A DNA stretch of 64,000 nt from Calothrix sp. NIES-2098 (GTDB taxonomy: Bacteria; Cyanobacteriota; Cyanobacteriia; Cyanobacteriales; Nostocaceae): the NCBI GenBank assembly GCA_002368175.1, contig AP018172.1, positions 621,001-685,000 of the forward strand. The letters are read 5' to 3'. The position numbers and the translations under genes were made by a program. Below, in pieces: positions 35,429 to 44,763 of this stretch (within the stretch, counting starts at the first letter, position 1; the number at the start of each line of letters is the position of its first letter). The notes under the pieces are model-generated. The model was not told where the DNA came from. It worked only from the letters and a program-made list of their open reading frames with translations, and ran no database searches.

Positions 35429-35648
35429 ACGATCCAGGTTGCATTTTGGATATTTAGTTTTGGATTCACAAGCTCTTCCAAAATCTAAAAACCCCCTAGT
35501 ACCGCTGCGCGGAATTCAAAATTCAAAATGAATACGGCGTCAGCTTTTATTTTGAATAATTGTTTTAATTCCGTTGTGCTGTACTTTTACCAACAATACA
35601 TATATTTGTCACAGACTCATCACTTACTCAATATTCAAGTCAAGGTCA
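35429..35648. other. Gene-free spacer upstream of the anti-sigma factor gene
   Basis: Contains the direct repeat AATTCAAAATTCAAAAT near 35515-35530, preceded by CCGCTGCGCGGAATT, a filler type seen between cyanobacterial genes. The frame of the next gene is open into this region from 35574, but the extension does not look coding. Confidence 0.5.
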
Positions 35649-36092
35649 ATGCTTAGCATAGTGCAGCACGACCATCTGACGGTGAAGAGCGATCTTAAGC
35701 TCCTTAACCAAGTGCAACAATGGTTTGAGCAATTTTGTCGGCAAAATTTGTCTCAACTTGGCTGGTCACAAACCCAACTCTATCGGCTCAACTTAGCATT
35801 AGCGGAAGGCTTTACTAACGCAGTTCGTCATGCTCATTCAGCTTTACCACCAGAAACCACTATAGAGATTGAGGTTTGCTTGTGGATTGATAGACTGGAG
35901 ATGAGAATTTGGGATTATGGACAACCTTTTAATCCCGATGCGATCGCCGAGCCAAAACCCGGTACTCTTCAAGTAGGAGGCTATGGATGGTTTCTACTTA
36001 GACGTTTGGCCGATCGTGTTGTCTACGAACGTGGTTCGGATGGTAGAAATTGTTTGCTGATTGTTAAATATGCCGTAGAGAAACAGAATTAG
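35649..36092 (+). CDS. RsbW-like anti-sigma factor / serine-threonine kinase
   Basis: GHKL-fold ATPase of the anti-sigma regulatory factor type, about 147 residues. The N-box reads ALAEGFTNAVRHAH, the G1 box IWDYGQPFNP, and the lid/G2 region GGYGWFLLRRLADRV. Such proteins bind sigma factors or phosphorylate anti-sigma antagonists in partner-switching stress control. The ATG at 35649 (MLSIVQHDHLTV) fits the family; an upstream in-frame start at 35574 is unlikely. No sigma factor or antagonist is adjacent. Confidence 0.85.
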   Translation: MLSIVQHDHLTVKSDLKLLNQVQQWFEQFCRQNLSQLGWSQTQLYRLNLALAEGFTNAVRHAHSALPPETTIEIEVCLWIDRLEMRIWDYGQPFNPDAIAEPKPGTLQVGGYGWFLLRRLADRVVYERGSDGRNCLLIVKYAVEKQN

Positions 36093-36817
36093 GAGAAGGA
36101 TATCTCAAGATGAATGATACTGAGAATTCTTCTCTTAATTTGAAAATAGGGAATAGGGAATTAATTTTCATGCTCTATGTGTAGTTAACGGGAGATAAAA
36201 ATAAATTCCATAGGAAGCTGCTAACAGCTTCTAATTTTGTTTGTCGGGTTTGCTTCATCAGCACTATCACGTATTCATACTGCTAATTATTTCTAATTTA
36301 TTTTGTTTTGATAAAGTTACTTATTTTTCTTGTAATAATTACCTAATTTATAATTCCAAAATTTTAGTCTTTTTGGTATAAAAAAACATACTTAATTTAG
36401 TAAAACTAGCATTCGAGATTTAGTTGCTGCTTTGTTAGGATTTGGCAGCGATGTTGGAAGTTTGCGGTGTTTTTAAGACATCTATAAGCTAAAACACATT
36501 TAATTTGCATATCAAAATTTTATCAATCTCTTGTGAGGTGGGTATATTGCCCGCCCTAATTATGCAAGTTAAATGCGGAACAGCTTATCAATGGTTATTC
36601 ATCAGTTTCCGAGATGGGAAGACAAGGGGAAAATGGGGCGTTTTTCTATAATTTCCTGTCCTCTACTTTAAATTTACTCAGACTGATTACAACCCAATTT
36701 CAGGCTTTTGAGTAGTTAAAAACACTGCTCCTCAAATGCTTGATTACTCCTAGCAAATTTTTTGCTCTCCAACAAGCGTTATTTAGTGCTGCCAGAGATA
36801 GCGGAAAAGGGGAGAAA
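36093..36817. other. Gene-free stretch of about 720 bases
   Basis: AT-rich. It holds a second copy of the G-rich hairpin repeat (36535-36557) and no convincing gene. A 24-codon frame starting near 36111 shortly after the anti-sigma gene is too weak to call. Confidence 0.5.
36535..36557. repeat. Dispersed hairpin repeat, copy 2
   Basis: GAGGTGGG, loop TATATTG, CCCGCCCT. It shares the GGTGGGTAT...TTGCCC core with the hairpin at 26531-26559 but is more diverged. Confidence 0.5.
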
Positions 36818-37846
36818 ATGATGACTAAGACAGCCCTTATTACAGGAATTACTGGACAAGATGGTTACTATCTTAGCCATTTGCTGCTTGCTCGTGGTTA
36901 TCGAGTTGTTGGATTAGTACCGCCACATCGACAACCCAATTTGGCAAAACTCGGATCTTTAGCAAATCTGGTGGAAATCTATACGGTTGATTTGCGAGAT
37001 AGAGTGGCGCTGTTAACTGCGATTGAACAGCTACGTCCTGAAGAAATTTATAATCTAGCTGCGCCAAGTTTTGTACCTGATTCTTGGAACGATCCTTTAG
37101 GAACCCTAGATCTGATAACTGGGACTGCTACTAGGATGTTGGAAGCAATCAGACAGGTTGGTTTATCGACGCGGTTTTATCAAGCCAGCAGTTCCGAAAT
37201 GTTTGGTGATGTCTTTTGTTCTCCTCAAGATGAAGACACACCTTTCCGTCCCAAAAATCCCTACGCAGCAGCTAAGTTACACGCCCACTGGACAATGGTA
37301 CATCACCGACAGCGCTATGGTTTATTTGCCTGTAGTGGAATTTTGTATAACCATGAATCTCCTTTGCGATCGCCTCAGTTTGTGACGCGCAAAGTTTCTT
37401 TAGCCGCCGCCTCAATTAAATTGGGTTTAGCCGACACTCTAGAAATGGGTAACTTAGACGCTAAACGCGATTGGGGTTTTGCTGGAGATTATGTTGAAGC
37501 TATGTGGCTTATGTTACAAATAGATGAGCCGGAGGAATACGTAATTGGCACGGGTAAATTACACAGTGTTCGCGATCTGGTATCTACAGCCTTTGAGTGT
37601 GTAGGACTAGATTGGCAGCATTATGTAACGATAAATACCAATTTGCTCCGACCAGATGAACATTTTCAACTGGTTGCTAACCCCAGCAAAGCCAAAACCA
37701 ATCTTGGCTGGGAAACCCAAGTCAGCTTTGAAGAAATTTTAGAAAAAATGGTTCAAGCAGATTTGGAACGGTTGCAAAGCGGTGCGATCGCTCCCGCCAC
37801 AAACTCTCAGCGCGTATCTGTACAACACAACAACGCTAATCAGTAA
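36818..37846 (+). CDS. GDP-mannose 4,6-dehydratase-like SDR enzyme
   Basis: Extended SDR of about 342 residues that should convert GDP-mannose to GDP-4-keto-6-deoxymannose for fucose-, rhamnose- or related glycan synthesis. NAD(P) motif GITGQDGYYL near the start, SSSEMFG serine region, catalytic NPYAAAKLHAHW, and the family's ILYNHESPLRSPQFVTRK and RDWGFAGDYVEAMWLML segments. GGGGAG lies just before ATG at 36818 (an ATG pair); the open frame back to 36740 is not needed. The next gene, a glycosyltransferase, starts one base after the stop, so the two work together, probably in surface polysaccharide synthesis. Confidence 0.85.
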   Translation: MMTKTALITGITGQDGYYLSHLLLARGYRVVGLVPPHRQPNLAKLGSLANLVEIYTVDLRDRVALLTAIEQLRPEEIYNLAAPSFVPDSWNDPLGTLDLITGTATRMLEAIRQVGLSTRFYQASSSEMFGDVFCSPQDEDTPFRPKNPYAAAKLHAHWTMVHHRQRYGLFACSGILYNHESPLRSPQFVTRKVSLAAASIKLGLADTLEMGNLDAKRDWGFAGDYVEAMWLMLQIDEPEEYVIGTGKLHSVRDLVSTAFECVGLDWQHYVTINTNLLRPDEHFQLVANPSKAKTNLGWETQVSFEEILEKMVQADLERLQSGAIAPATNSQRVSVQHNNANQ

Positions 37847-37847
37847 A

Positions 37848-38990
37848 GTGGGCGAAAATCTCAGTCGAGCTAATAAATTTAATCGCACAACTAACCATGT
37901 ATTTGTGTTCTTAGAGATTTTTATACACGAAGGTGGGATTCAGTCTTATGTTAAAGATATTTTTCGTGCCTATCAAAAATTGAGTTTAGGCTATAAAGCA
38001 GAAGTATTTGTACTGCGAGATAGCCCCAACTCTTCACATCCCTGGAACTCAGAAAATTTAAAATTTTATGGATTTAAAACTCAATCTCCCCAGATTGGTC
38101 GATTGAAAATGACATTGGCGTTGCTTAAGTGTTTGCTGCTACAACGTCCTCAACACGTTTTTTGCGGTCACATCAACTTAGCAAGCCTGATACAAACTCT
38201 TTGCCAGCCATTAGGGATTCCTTATACAGTCTTAACTTACGGTAAAGAAGTATGGGAACCGCTGAACATCAGAGAACGTCAGGCACTCACATCGGCATCA
38301 GGGATTTGGACAATTAGCCGCTACAGTCGCGATCGCAGCTGTGCGGCTAATTTTATCAACGCCGATCGAGTAAAAATATTGCCTTGTGCCATTGATGGAG
38401 ACAAATTTACTCCTGGTCCAAAGCAGCCAGAACTAATAGCCAAGTACGGCTTAACCAATGCCAGAGTTTTGATGACTGTAGCGCGGTTATGGTCAGGGGA
38501 TATTTACAAAGGTGTGGATGTCACAATTCGAGCATTACCGCAAATTATTCAAGTTTTTCCTGACCTAAAATACTTAGTCATTGGTCGTGGTGATGACCAA
38601 CCGCGATTAGCTCAACTTGCCAAAGATTTAGGTGTGAGCGATCGCGTAATTTTTGCTGGGTTCGTACCCACAGAGGAATTAATACCGCATTACCGCCTTG
38701 CTGATGCCTACATTATGCCTTCCCAAGAAGGCTTTGGTATTGTCTATTTAGAAGCAATGGCTTGTGGGATACCAGTCCTATCTGGCGATGATGATGGTTC
38801 AGCAGACCCCTTGCAAGATGGTAACTTAGGATGGCGAGTTCCTCACCGCGATCCCAATGGTGTAGCAGCAGCTTGTATAGAAATTCTCACAGGAGTTGAC
38901 CAACGTTGTGATGGGCATTGGCTAAGAGAACAAGCGATCGCACTTTTCGGCATGGATGCTTTGCAAAAACGCCTGCAAGAGTTGCTTTGA
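37848..38990 (+). CDS. Glycosyltransferase family 4 protein
   Basis: GT-B fold glycosyltransferase of about 380 residues that transfers a sugar from a nucleotide donor. The acceptor-side domain has HEGGIQSYVKDI near the N-terminus; the donor domain has VARLWSGDIYKGVD, FAGFVPTEELIPHY and PSQEGFGIVYLEAMACGIPVL with the conserved EGFGIVYLEA acid pair. The frame is open from 37782, overlapping the upstream gene, but a GTG at 37848, one base after the upstream stop, gives a sensible start by coupling. The acceptor is unknown. Confidence 0.87.
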   Translation: MGENLSRANKFNRTTNHVFVFLEIFIHEGGIQSYVKDIFRAYQKLSLGYKAEVFVLRDSPNSSHPWNSENLKFYGFKTQSPQIGRLKMTLALLKCLLLQRPQHVFCGHINLASLIQTLCQPLGIPYTVLTYGKEVWEPLNIRERQALTSASGIWTISRYSRDRSCAANFINADRVKILPCAIDGDKFTPGPKQPELIAKYGLTNARVLMTVARLWSGDIYKGVDVTIRALPQIIQVFPDLKYLVIGRGDDQPRLAQLAKDLGVSDRVIFAGFVPTEELIPHYRLADAYIMPSQEGFGIVYLEAMACGIPVLSGDDDGSADPLQDGNLGWRVPHRDPNGVAAACIEILTGVDQRCDGHWLREQAIALFGMDALQKRLQELL

Positions 38991-38996
38991 AGAGTC

Positions 38997-39066
38997 AATA
39001 GTCATTTGTCATTTGTCCTCCTTGTCCCCCTCGTCTTCCCACACTCCCCACACTCCCTCATCCCCC
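38997..39066. repeat. C/T-rich short tandem repeats
   Basis: GTCATTT twice, then GTCCTCC, CCTTGTCCCC and CACTCCC-type heptamers, a degenerate heptamer array of the cyanobacterial STRR kind. Related G-rich (reverse) arrays occur at 12958-12980 and 42832-42870. Confidence 0.6.
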
Positions 39067-39124
39067 TTATTGACTCTTCCCCAAACTCGCTATCCTAGAA
39101 AGAGAGCAAGATGACATTTAAAAA

Positions 39125-39496
39125 ATGAGCCTTAAATCTTTTCCGTCGTATCTTGAAAATCTTCGCCCTTGGCTCACCTTGTTAGCAGTTTTTTGGTTGC
39201 TGGCATCTTTAGGCTTGGGTTGGTTAGTTAATTCATTACTGTTTATTTTTGGATTGTTGCTATTGGCACCCGTAGTGGCGTTCTTTGGGTTTCGCTGGTG
39301 GCTGCAAAGTAATTTGGTGGTCGATCGCTGTCCTGTATGCCAATATGAATTTACAGGTTTAAATAACAGCCAGTTACAATGTCCTAATTGTGGGGAGCAG
39401 CTGTTAGTCCAAAGTCGTCATTTTCGGCGCTTTACCCCAGATGGCACAATTGATGTCACAGCAGTTGAAGTGCCTACAAAATCACTGGAAGATTAA
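39125..39496 (+). CDS. Small membrane protein with C-terminal zinc ribbon, 123 aa
   Basis: Two transmembrane helices (about 17-37 and 38-61), then a zinc ribbon with CPVC and CPNCG pairs at about residues 71-90 and a polar tail. No enzymatic motif. Probably anchored with the ribbon in the cytoplasm. Its last 15 bases overlap the 3' end of the convergent TPR gene. Function unknown. Confidence 0.75.
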   Translation: MSLKSFPSYLENLRPWLTLLAVFWLLASLGLGWLVNSLLFIFGLLLLAPVVAFFGFRWWLQSNLVVDRCPVCQYEFTGLNNSQLQCPNCGEQLLVQSRHFRRFTPDGTIDVTAVEVPTKSLED

Positions 39497-42202
39497 TGCC
39501 AAAAAGCGTTGATCTTCTCTAATTGGGTCGAAATCAGAGTCAGTTTTTGCCATCTCGCGACATTCATCAGGATGAAGTTTGATAACTTTTTGTAAGTTTT
39601 CAATTGCTAAATCTGCGTTTCCTAGTAAGCCATAACAACAAGCTTTGTTGTAATAGGCTTCGTGTTTGTCTGGTTTAATTAATAGCGCTTGGTCGTAGGA
39701 TGCGATCGCATCATGGTATCGGTGTAAGTACGTCAGTGCTAATCCTCGGTTATTCCAGGCTTCGTGTTTGTCTGGTTTAATTAATAGCGCTTGGTCGTAG
39801 GATGCGATCGCTTCTAAATATTTGCCTAAGTTACGTAAAGCATTACCTCGGTTGTACCAAGCTTCGTGTTTGTCTGGCTGAATTAATAAAGCTTGGTCGT
39901 AAGATTTTATTGCCTCTTCATATCTTCCCAAATTAAATAAGGCATTGCCGCGATTTTTCCAAGCTTTAGGTTTGTCTGATTGAATTAATAAAGCTTGGTC
40001 GTAAGATTTTATCGCATCTTCATACCTTCCCAAGTTAAACAGGGCATTACCCCGATTATTCCAAGCTTCGTCCTTATTTGGTTTGATTGCCAATGCTAGA
40101 TCGTAGGATTTTACCGCATCTTCAAAGCGTTCTAAATGCAATAGTATATTACCGCGATTGTACCAAGCTTCGTGTTTATCCGGTTTGAGCGCAAGTGCTT
40201 GGTCATAGGATATTACAGCATCCTCATACCTTCCTAGATCGCCAAGGGCATGACCCCGGTTATACCAAACTTCATCATCAGGTTGAATAGCGAGTGCTTT
40301 GTCATAAGATGCGATCGCAGCTTCTAATTTACCCAAGTTCTTGAGGCAATTACCGCGACTGTACCAGTTGTAACTATCCTGGGGTTGAATAGCGAGTGCT
40401 TTATTATAGGATTCTACCGCCTCTGCAAATTCCCCTAAATTCCGCAGAGCATTGCCTCGGTTAACCCAACCTTGATGCAAGTTGGGGATAATTGCCAGTG
40501 CTTGATTGTAAGATGACAACGCCTCTTGATGTCGTCCTAAATTTCGCAGCGCAATTCCTCGATTATTCCAAGCTTGATGTAGGTCTGGTTTGAGAGCCAG
40601 TGCTTTGTCGTAAGATGCGATCGCTTGTTCGTGTTGTCCATCTTCATCTAGGACGTTACCTCGGTAATACCAACCTAAGTAATCATCCGGTTTAATTTCT
40701 AACACCTTGTCATAAGATGCGATCGCCTCTGCAAAACGTCCTAGCTTACTGAGTGCGATACCCCGATTACCCCAAGCTGGGTAATAATTGGGTTGAATTT
40801 TGATTGTTTTATCCCAGCAAGCAATAGCTTCCCGATCGTAATTTGCTACCGCCATCTCTACACCAAAATTGAGTAGTAAGCGCTGCATTTGTTTGGGGTG
40901 TCGATCCGCTAGTTTTAAGATTACCTTAGCAAAGGGCAACAAATATTCTTTGGCTTCTACGTGTTTACCCTTGCCCTCTATTTGCCCATCCCTAGGTGTC
41001 AGAATGCGTTCAGCATGAATAAGAAAGTTCAGAGCAACGTTAATTTGGCAACGATACCACAGCCTTTGCCAAAAATTCCCACCTGCTAACATTTGGGCTG
41101 TCGCCTCGACGATGAAACGTTCCAGGGGGATGTTGAATTGCTGCAATAAATCCACCGCATCGTAGATATACTGGCTTGCAGGGTATCGCTGTACTGACTC
41201 TTGATAGCGGTTTTCCCAAGTCTTCCCTAAACTCTCCCGGTACGTGTTGGAGTTTAAGGGTAAGCCATCGTTGCGCAGACGTTGGAGATTTTCTACTACA
41301 TTTCTGAACGTGGCGTCATTGCGCCTCGCCAATTCAGGATACTGTTCTGGCTGAGTAGAAATTTTGGTTTTGGGAACAGTTGCTTCTAACACCCCAACTA
41401 TTGCCCGATCTTCTGGTTCTGGCAATTCATAAATTTGAAATTGCTGCCACAATTTAGGATATTTCTCCCATTGCAGTTTATCCCAAGCATTAACTTCGCC
41501 AGGAAAGTCTGGTAGCTTTTCATTACGTGCTGTAGCAATCACACGAATTTCTGCTTTACCGCAGAAAGACTCGTATTTAGTTAACGTATCGAGCAGCCTT
41601 TGTTGTAAAGGAACTGTAAAGCGTTCCACCAAACTTTTTTCCGCTTCTGGAGAGATTTCCTCGTGGCTGCGGTGCATTTTTTGATTGAGGTCATCTAAGA
41701 AAAATAGTAACTTGCGATCGCCTCCAATTACTTTTGGCAACCGTGCAGGTACATCCAACCATTCATTCGGCTTGAGATAAAGTACCGTCCAGCCTGTTTG
41801 ATTAAGATTCTTCGCTACTTCAGCCGCTTCCCGTGTTTTTCCCAGTCCATTACGTCCCACAATTAACACCCAACGGTATTGTTCTAGCAGCTGCTGTAAT
41901 TCTTGGCTGATGCTGCGATGAGTCACCCGCTTTTGGTAAGTTATATTTTGGTCTGCCAATGGGTCTTTCTCATCACCGCCCAAAATTTGCTGCATCAAGT
42001 CTGGACTGTGAGGCTTAATTACCTCAAAAGCAAAAATTTCTGGGGGAATGCGCCGTTGGCGTTGTCGCCAGATCAACCACCAAAAGAAACTAACAATAGC
42101 AGGTAAAATAGTCGGCAACCCACCTGAAAGCAGATTGTCGATAAATTCCTTGTGGTCTACATAAAAGTTGAGCATTGGCTCCAGAATGTTTAATTCCTCC
42201 AT
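39482..42202 (-). CDS. STAND-like NTPase with 12 TPR repeats
   Basis: Large signalling-type protein (923 residues from a TTG at 42253, 906 from the ATG at 42202, which I prefer). Counting from the TTG: a hydrophobic segment at about 45-62, Walker A GRNGLGKT (133-140), Walker B LLFFLDD (182-188), a VIATARNE sensor segment, a helical region, then twelve TPRs of 34 residues from about residue 480 to 890. The repeats are nearly identical in the middle, with unit 6 one residue short. The NTPase-plus-repeat layout is that of STAND switches, which couple ligand sensing to effector release. The longer form would overlap pyrR by 11 bases. Confidence 0.8.
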   Translation of the reverse strand: MEELNILEPMLNFYVDHKEFIDNLLSGGLPTILPAIVSFFWWLIWRQRQRRIPPEIFAFEVIKPHSPDLMQQILGGDEKDPLADQNITYQKRVTHRSISQELQQLLEQYRWVLIVGRNGLGKTREAAEVAKNLNQTGWTVLYLKPNEWLDVPARLPKVIGGDRKLLFFLDDLNQKMHRSHEEISPEAEKSLVERFTVPLQQRLLDTLTKYESFCGKAEIRVIATARNEKLPDFPGEVNAWDKLQWEKYPKLWQQFQIYELPEPEDRAIVGVLEATVPKTKISTQPEQYPELARRNDATFRNVVENLQRLRNDGLPLNSNTYRESLGKTWENRYQESVQRYPASQYIYDAVDLLQQFNIPLERFIVEATAQMLAGGNFWQRLWYRCQINVALNFLIHAERILTPRDGQIEGKGKHVEAKEYLLPFAKVILKLADRHPKQMQRLLLNFGVEMAVANYDREAIACWDKTIKIQPNYYPAWGNRGIALSKLGRFAEAIASYDKVLEIKPDDYLGWYYRGNVLDEDGQHEQAIASYDKALALKPDLHQAWNNRGIALRNLGRHQEALSSYNQALAIIPNLHQGWVNRGNALRNLGEFAEAVESYNKALAIQPQDSYNWYSRGNCLKNLGKLEAAIASYDKALAIQPDDEVWYNRGHALGDLGRYEDAVISYDQALALKPDKHEAWYNRGNILLHLERFEDAVKSYDLALAIKPNKDEAWNNRGNALFNLGRYEDAIKSYDQALLIQSDKPKAWKNRGNALFNLGRYEEAIKSYDQALLIQPDKHEAWYNRGNALRNLGKYLEAIASYDQALLIKPDKHEAWNNRGLALTYLHRYHDAIASYDQALLIKPDKHEAYYNKACCYGLLGNADLAIENLQKVIKLHPDECREMAKTDSDFDPIREDQRFLALIFQ

Positions 42203-42242
42203 TTGGTTCTGGGTAATCCAATGGGGAAAAGCTGACAAATGA

Positions 42243-42785
42243 CTAATTTGCAATCAACTCCACTGCATCTTTTCCATCCCAATCTTGTAAGTAAACTTTG
42301 ACAATCTCCTCTTTGGCTGTGGGCAATTGTTTACCAATAAAATCTGGATGAATTGGTAACTCTCGATGTCCTCTATCTACCAAAACTGCTAAACGAATCA
42401 CCTCTGGTCTACCGTACTCGTTAACTGCATTCAAAGCAGCGCGAATTGTTCTGCCTTTGAAAATGACATCATCTACAAGAACAACCGTTTTACCTGTAAG
42501 GTCAAAAGGGATATCGGTTTTGGCTGGAGTCCGCAATCCAATTTGATCGAGGTCGTCTCGATAAAATGTAATATCCAATGCCCCCACCTCTACAGAGACT
42601 CCTTCTAATGTCTCAATCTGACGTGCCAATAATTCAGCTAATAGCACGCCTCTAGTATAAATACCAAGTAAAACCAGTTGAGATAGATCGCGTGTCCTCT
42701 CCACAATTTGAGAAGCCAGACGAGTTACAGTCCGACGGAGTTCTTCCGATGAGAGAATTTCAACTACTTTGACAGACATAGCCAT
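42243..42785 (-). CDS. pyrR: Bifunctional pyr regulatory protein / uracil phosphoribosyltransferase
   Basis: PyrR converts uracil and PRPP to UMP and in some bacteria attenuates pyr operons by binding mRNA. The 180-residue protein has the PRPP loop VVLVDDVIFKGRTIRAAL, GIYTRGVLLAELLA, and the VLVDRGHRELPIHPDFIGK segment of the family. ATG at 42785, with a second ATG two codons later. No pyr genes are near, so regulation of neighbours by attenuation is not indicated. Confidence 0.93.
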   Translation of the reverse strand: MAMSVKVVEILSSEELRRTVTRLASQIVERTRDLSQLVLLGIYTRGVLLAELLARQIETLEGVSVEVGALDITFYRDDLDQIGLRTPAKTDIPFDLTGKTVVLVDDVIFKGRTIRAALNAVNEYGRPEVIRLAVLVDRGHRELPIHPDFIGKQLPTAKEEIVKVYLQDWDGKDAVELIAN

Positions 42786-42902
42786 AGACCGATACCCCTG
42801 AGTAATGCATGATACCAGACATGAGAGGCAACTGGGAAATGAGGGAGGTAGGGAAGGGAGTGCGGGAAGAAATGCCCCATACTCAATGCCCTATATTTAT
42901 GA

Positions 42903-43871
42903 TTACCTGTTTAGGGGAATTAAGAATATAGCGATCGCTACCCCTAACCAAAGTAAAAAAGAATATCTAGTTAATTGCAAAGCAGATGTAATGCTCTTTT
43001 GGGTGATGGGATAAATATCATTTCCTAGCAGTGGTTTATTTTTGGCTACGCCACGATACCAATTTGTACCTCCCATCTGCACGCCCAAGATAGCAGCATA
43101 GGCGCACTCACTCCAGCCAGAATTAGGACTTGGGTCGGCTACAGCATCTCGGCTACAAATACGCCAAACATACAGGGGTTTACCTGATAACAACGCCAAC
43201 GTTATTACTGTTAACCGACAAGGAAGCCACGTCAGGTAATCTTCTAAACGCGCACTAAACCATCCCAAATAAGTATAAGGTGCTTCCCGATAGCCCACCA
43301 TTGAATCAAGAGTACTACTAGCTTTATATGCTAAAGCTAACGGCACAACTCCCACAAATGGAATTAATCCTCCCACAATTGCATAAAACAGCGGAGCCAT
43401 TACCCCATCAGTAGCATTCTCAGTTACTGTTTCTAAAATCGCTCGCAAAATTTCTGCTTCGGAAAGGTTTTTGGTATCTCGACCAACATAATTACTTAAA
43501 GTATCGCGAGCCTCTGCCAAATTTCCTGCTGTTAAAGGTTTTAATACAGTAACTGCTGCTGTTCTTAAACTTCTGCCAGCAAAACAACTAGCTAAGAGAA
43601 TACTTTCTAGGGCAATTGCCAATAGTGGATGCAGCCATTTAGCACTTTGAATTATTACCCAACTAATAACTCCGCTACCAATCACTAAGACGATACCTAA
43701 GACAATTCCAGCTATTCTTTGGGTGAGAGAATTATGACAATATTTTAGGGTCAGTTTGGTGAAGTGGGAAATTGCCCATCCCATAAATTTAACTGGATGC
43801 GGCCAACCCCAAGGATCGCCAATCAAGTAATCTAAAAGTGCAGCAACTATCAAAACAACAACTGATGTCAT
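42903..43871 (-). CDS. cbiB: Adenosylcobinamide-phosphate synthase CbiB/CobD
   Basis: Membrane enzyme of cobalamin synthesis that attaches the aminopropanol arm to adenosylcobyric acid. 322 residues, several transmembrane helices, with family motifs LLDYLIGDPWGWPHPVKFMG at the N-terminus, NATDGVMAPLFYA, and the C-terminal VADPSPNSGWSECAYAAILGVQMGG. No cobalamin riboswitch is visible in the 47 bases before the start. No other cobalamin gene is adjacent. Confidence 0.93.
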   Translation of the reverse strand: MTSVVVLIVAALLDYLIGDPWGWPHPVKFMGWAISHFTKLTLKYCHNSLTQRIAGIVLGIVLVIGSGVISWVIIQSAKWLHPLLAIALESILLASCFAGRSLRTAAVTVLKPLTAGNLAEARDTLSNYVGRDTKNLSEAEILRAILETVTENATDGVMAPLFYAIVGGLIPFVGVVPLALAYKASSTLDSMVGYREAPYTYLGWFSARLEDYLTWLPCRLTVITLALLSGKPLYVWRICSRDAVADPSPNSGWSECAYAAILGVQMGGTNWYRGVAKNKPLLGNDIYPITQKSITSALQLTRYSFLLWLGVAIAIFLIPLNR

Positions 43872-43918
43872 TTGTCTTTTCTATGACTAGCATTGATTAG
43901 TGAGTAATAATCAAATGA

Positions 43919-44362
43919 CTAGACAACAAAATTAGCTTCTTCTCCCAGTGAAGCTTGCCAACTCCGAGCATCGTAATAGAGATCTGCCAGAGTAATACTA
44001 TATATAGCTTCTTTTAGCTTTTGGTTTAGTCTCTGCCAAAGCGTAAATGTTACCCAATCTTCAGCTTGTGCTGATGTTGGGGTGTGGTGGGGCAAATAAG
44101 TAATTGTTTCACCTACTGACTCTAAAATTTGTCCTATAGAGATTTTTACAGGTTCTCTTGCCAATTGATATCCGCCAACGCTGCCGCGAATTGATTTCAC
44201 TAACCCAGCACGACGCATTTCTATTAATAATTTTTCTAGGTAAGGAGCAGGAATATCTTGACGATTGGCAATTGCTCTCACAGATACAGGGCCGTACTCT
44301 GGCTGTAAACTTAAATCAAGCAAAGCTTTAACACTGTAGTGTCCTCTCGTTGTTAGTTTCAT
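43919..44362 (-). CDS. Rrf2-family transcriptional regulator without Fe-S cysteines
   Basis: Winged-helix regulator of about 147 residues: MKLTTRGHYSVKALLDLSL, IPAPYLEKLLIEMRRAGLVKSIRGSVGGYQLA recognition region. IscR- or NsrR-type members bind an iron-sulfur cluster through three cysteines after residue 90; here that region (GETITYLPHHTPTSAQAEDW) has none, so it should not be a cluster sensor in that way. ATG at 44362 starts the conserved region; nine extra upstream codons are open. The target is unknown; the cbiB neighbour is not clearly related. Confidence 0.85.
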   Translation of the reverse strand: MKLTTRGHYSVKALLDLSLQPEYGPVSVRAIANRQDIPAPYLEKLLIEMRRAGLVKSIRGSVGGYQLAREPVKISIGQILESVGETITYLPHHTPTSAQAEDWVTFTLWQRLNQKLKEAIYSITLADLYYDARSWQASLGEEANFVV

Positions 44363-44763
44363 TACTGAGCAGCTTTGTTTTTGAGTCAATAGTCAATAGT
44401 CAACGATCAAAAAAATTTGTAATTTAGACTTTGGTGCTTGACTAGGGATCAGTTTTGCTTATCATTCTGTACCCCAATTATCCAGATCGGCAGTTAGACA
44501 AACTTTTTAGCGCTACTTTAGAAAACTTAAACAAGTATAGTCTAGCAGTAATTCACAACATATATATATTTATCACTATTGCCAGCATTCTACAAAATAG
44601 ATTCTCTTGGTAATATTGGAAATCAAGTAACAATTCTGCTTATGAATGTAATATACTTGGCAAGGCTGAAATAAAAACTAAAGGATTCTGTTCCTACTAG
44701 CTCAATGTCAGCTAAAATAAAATCGATTCAAAGACTTGAAACATTCGTTTTCGACCTAAGTTG
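44363..44763. other. Gene-free AT-rich spacer between divergent regulator genes
   Basis: About 400 bases holding the promoters of the rrf2 and cyAbrB genes. Poly-AT segments (TATATATATT near 44564) and no HIP1. No NtcA-type GTA-N8-TAC site found by eye. Confidence 0.45.
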
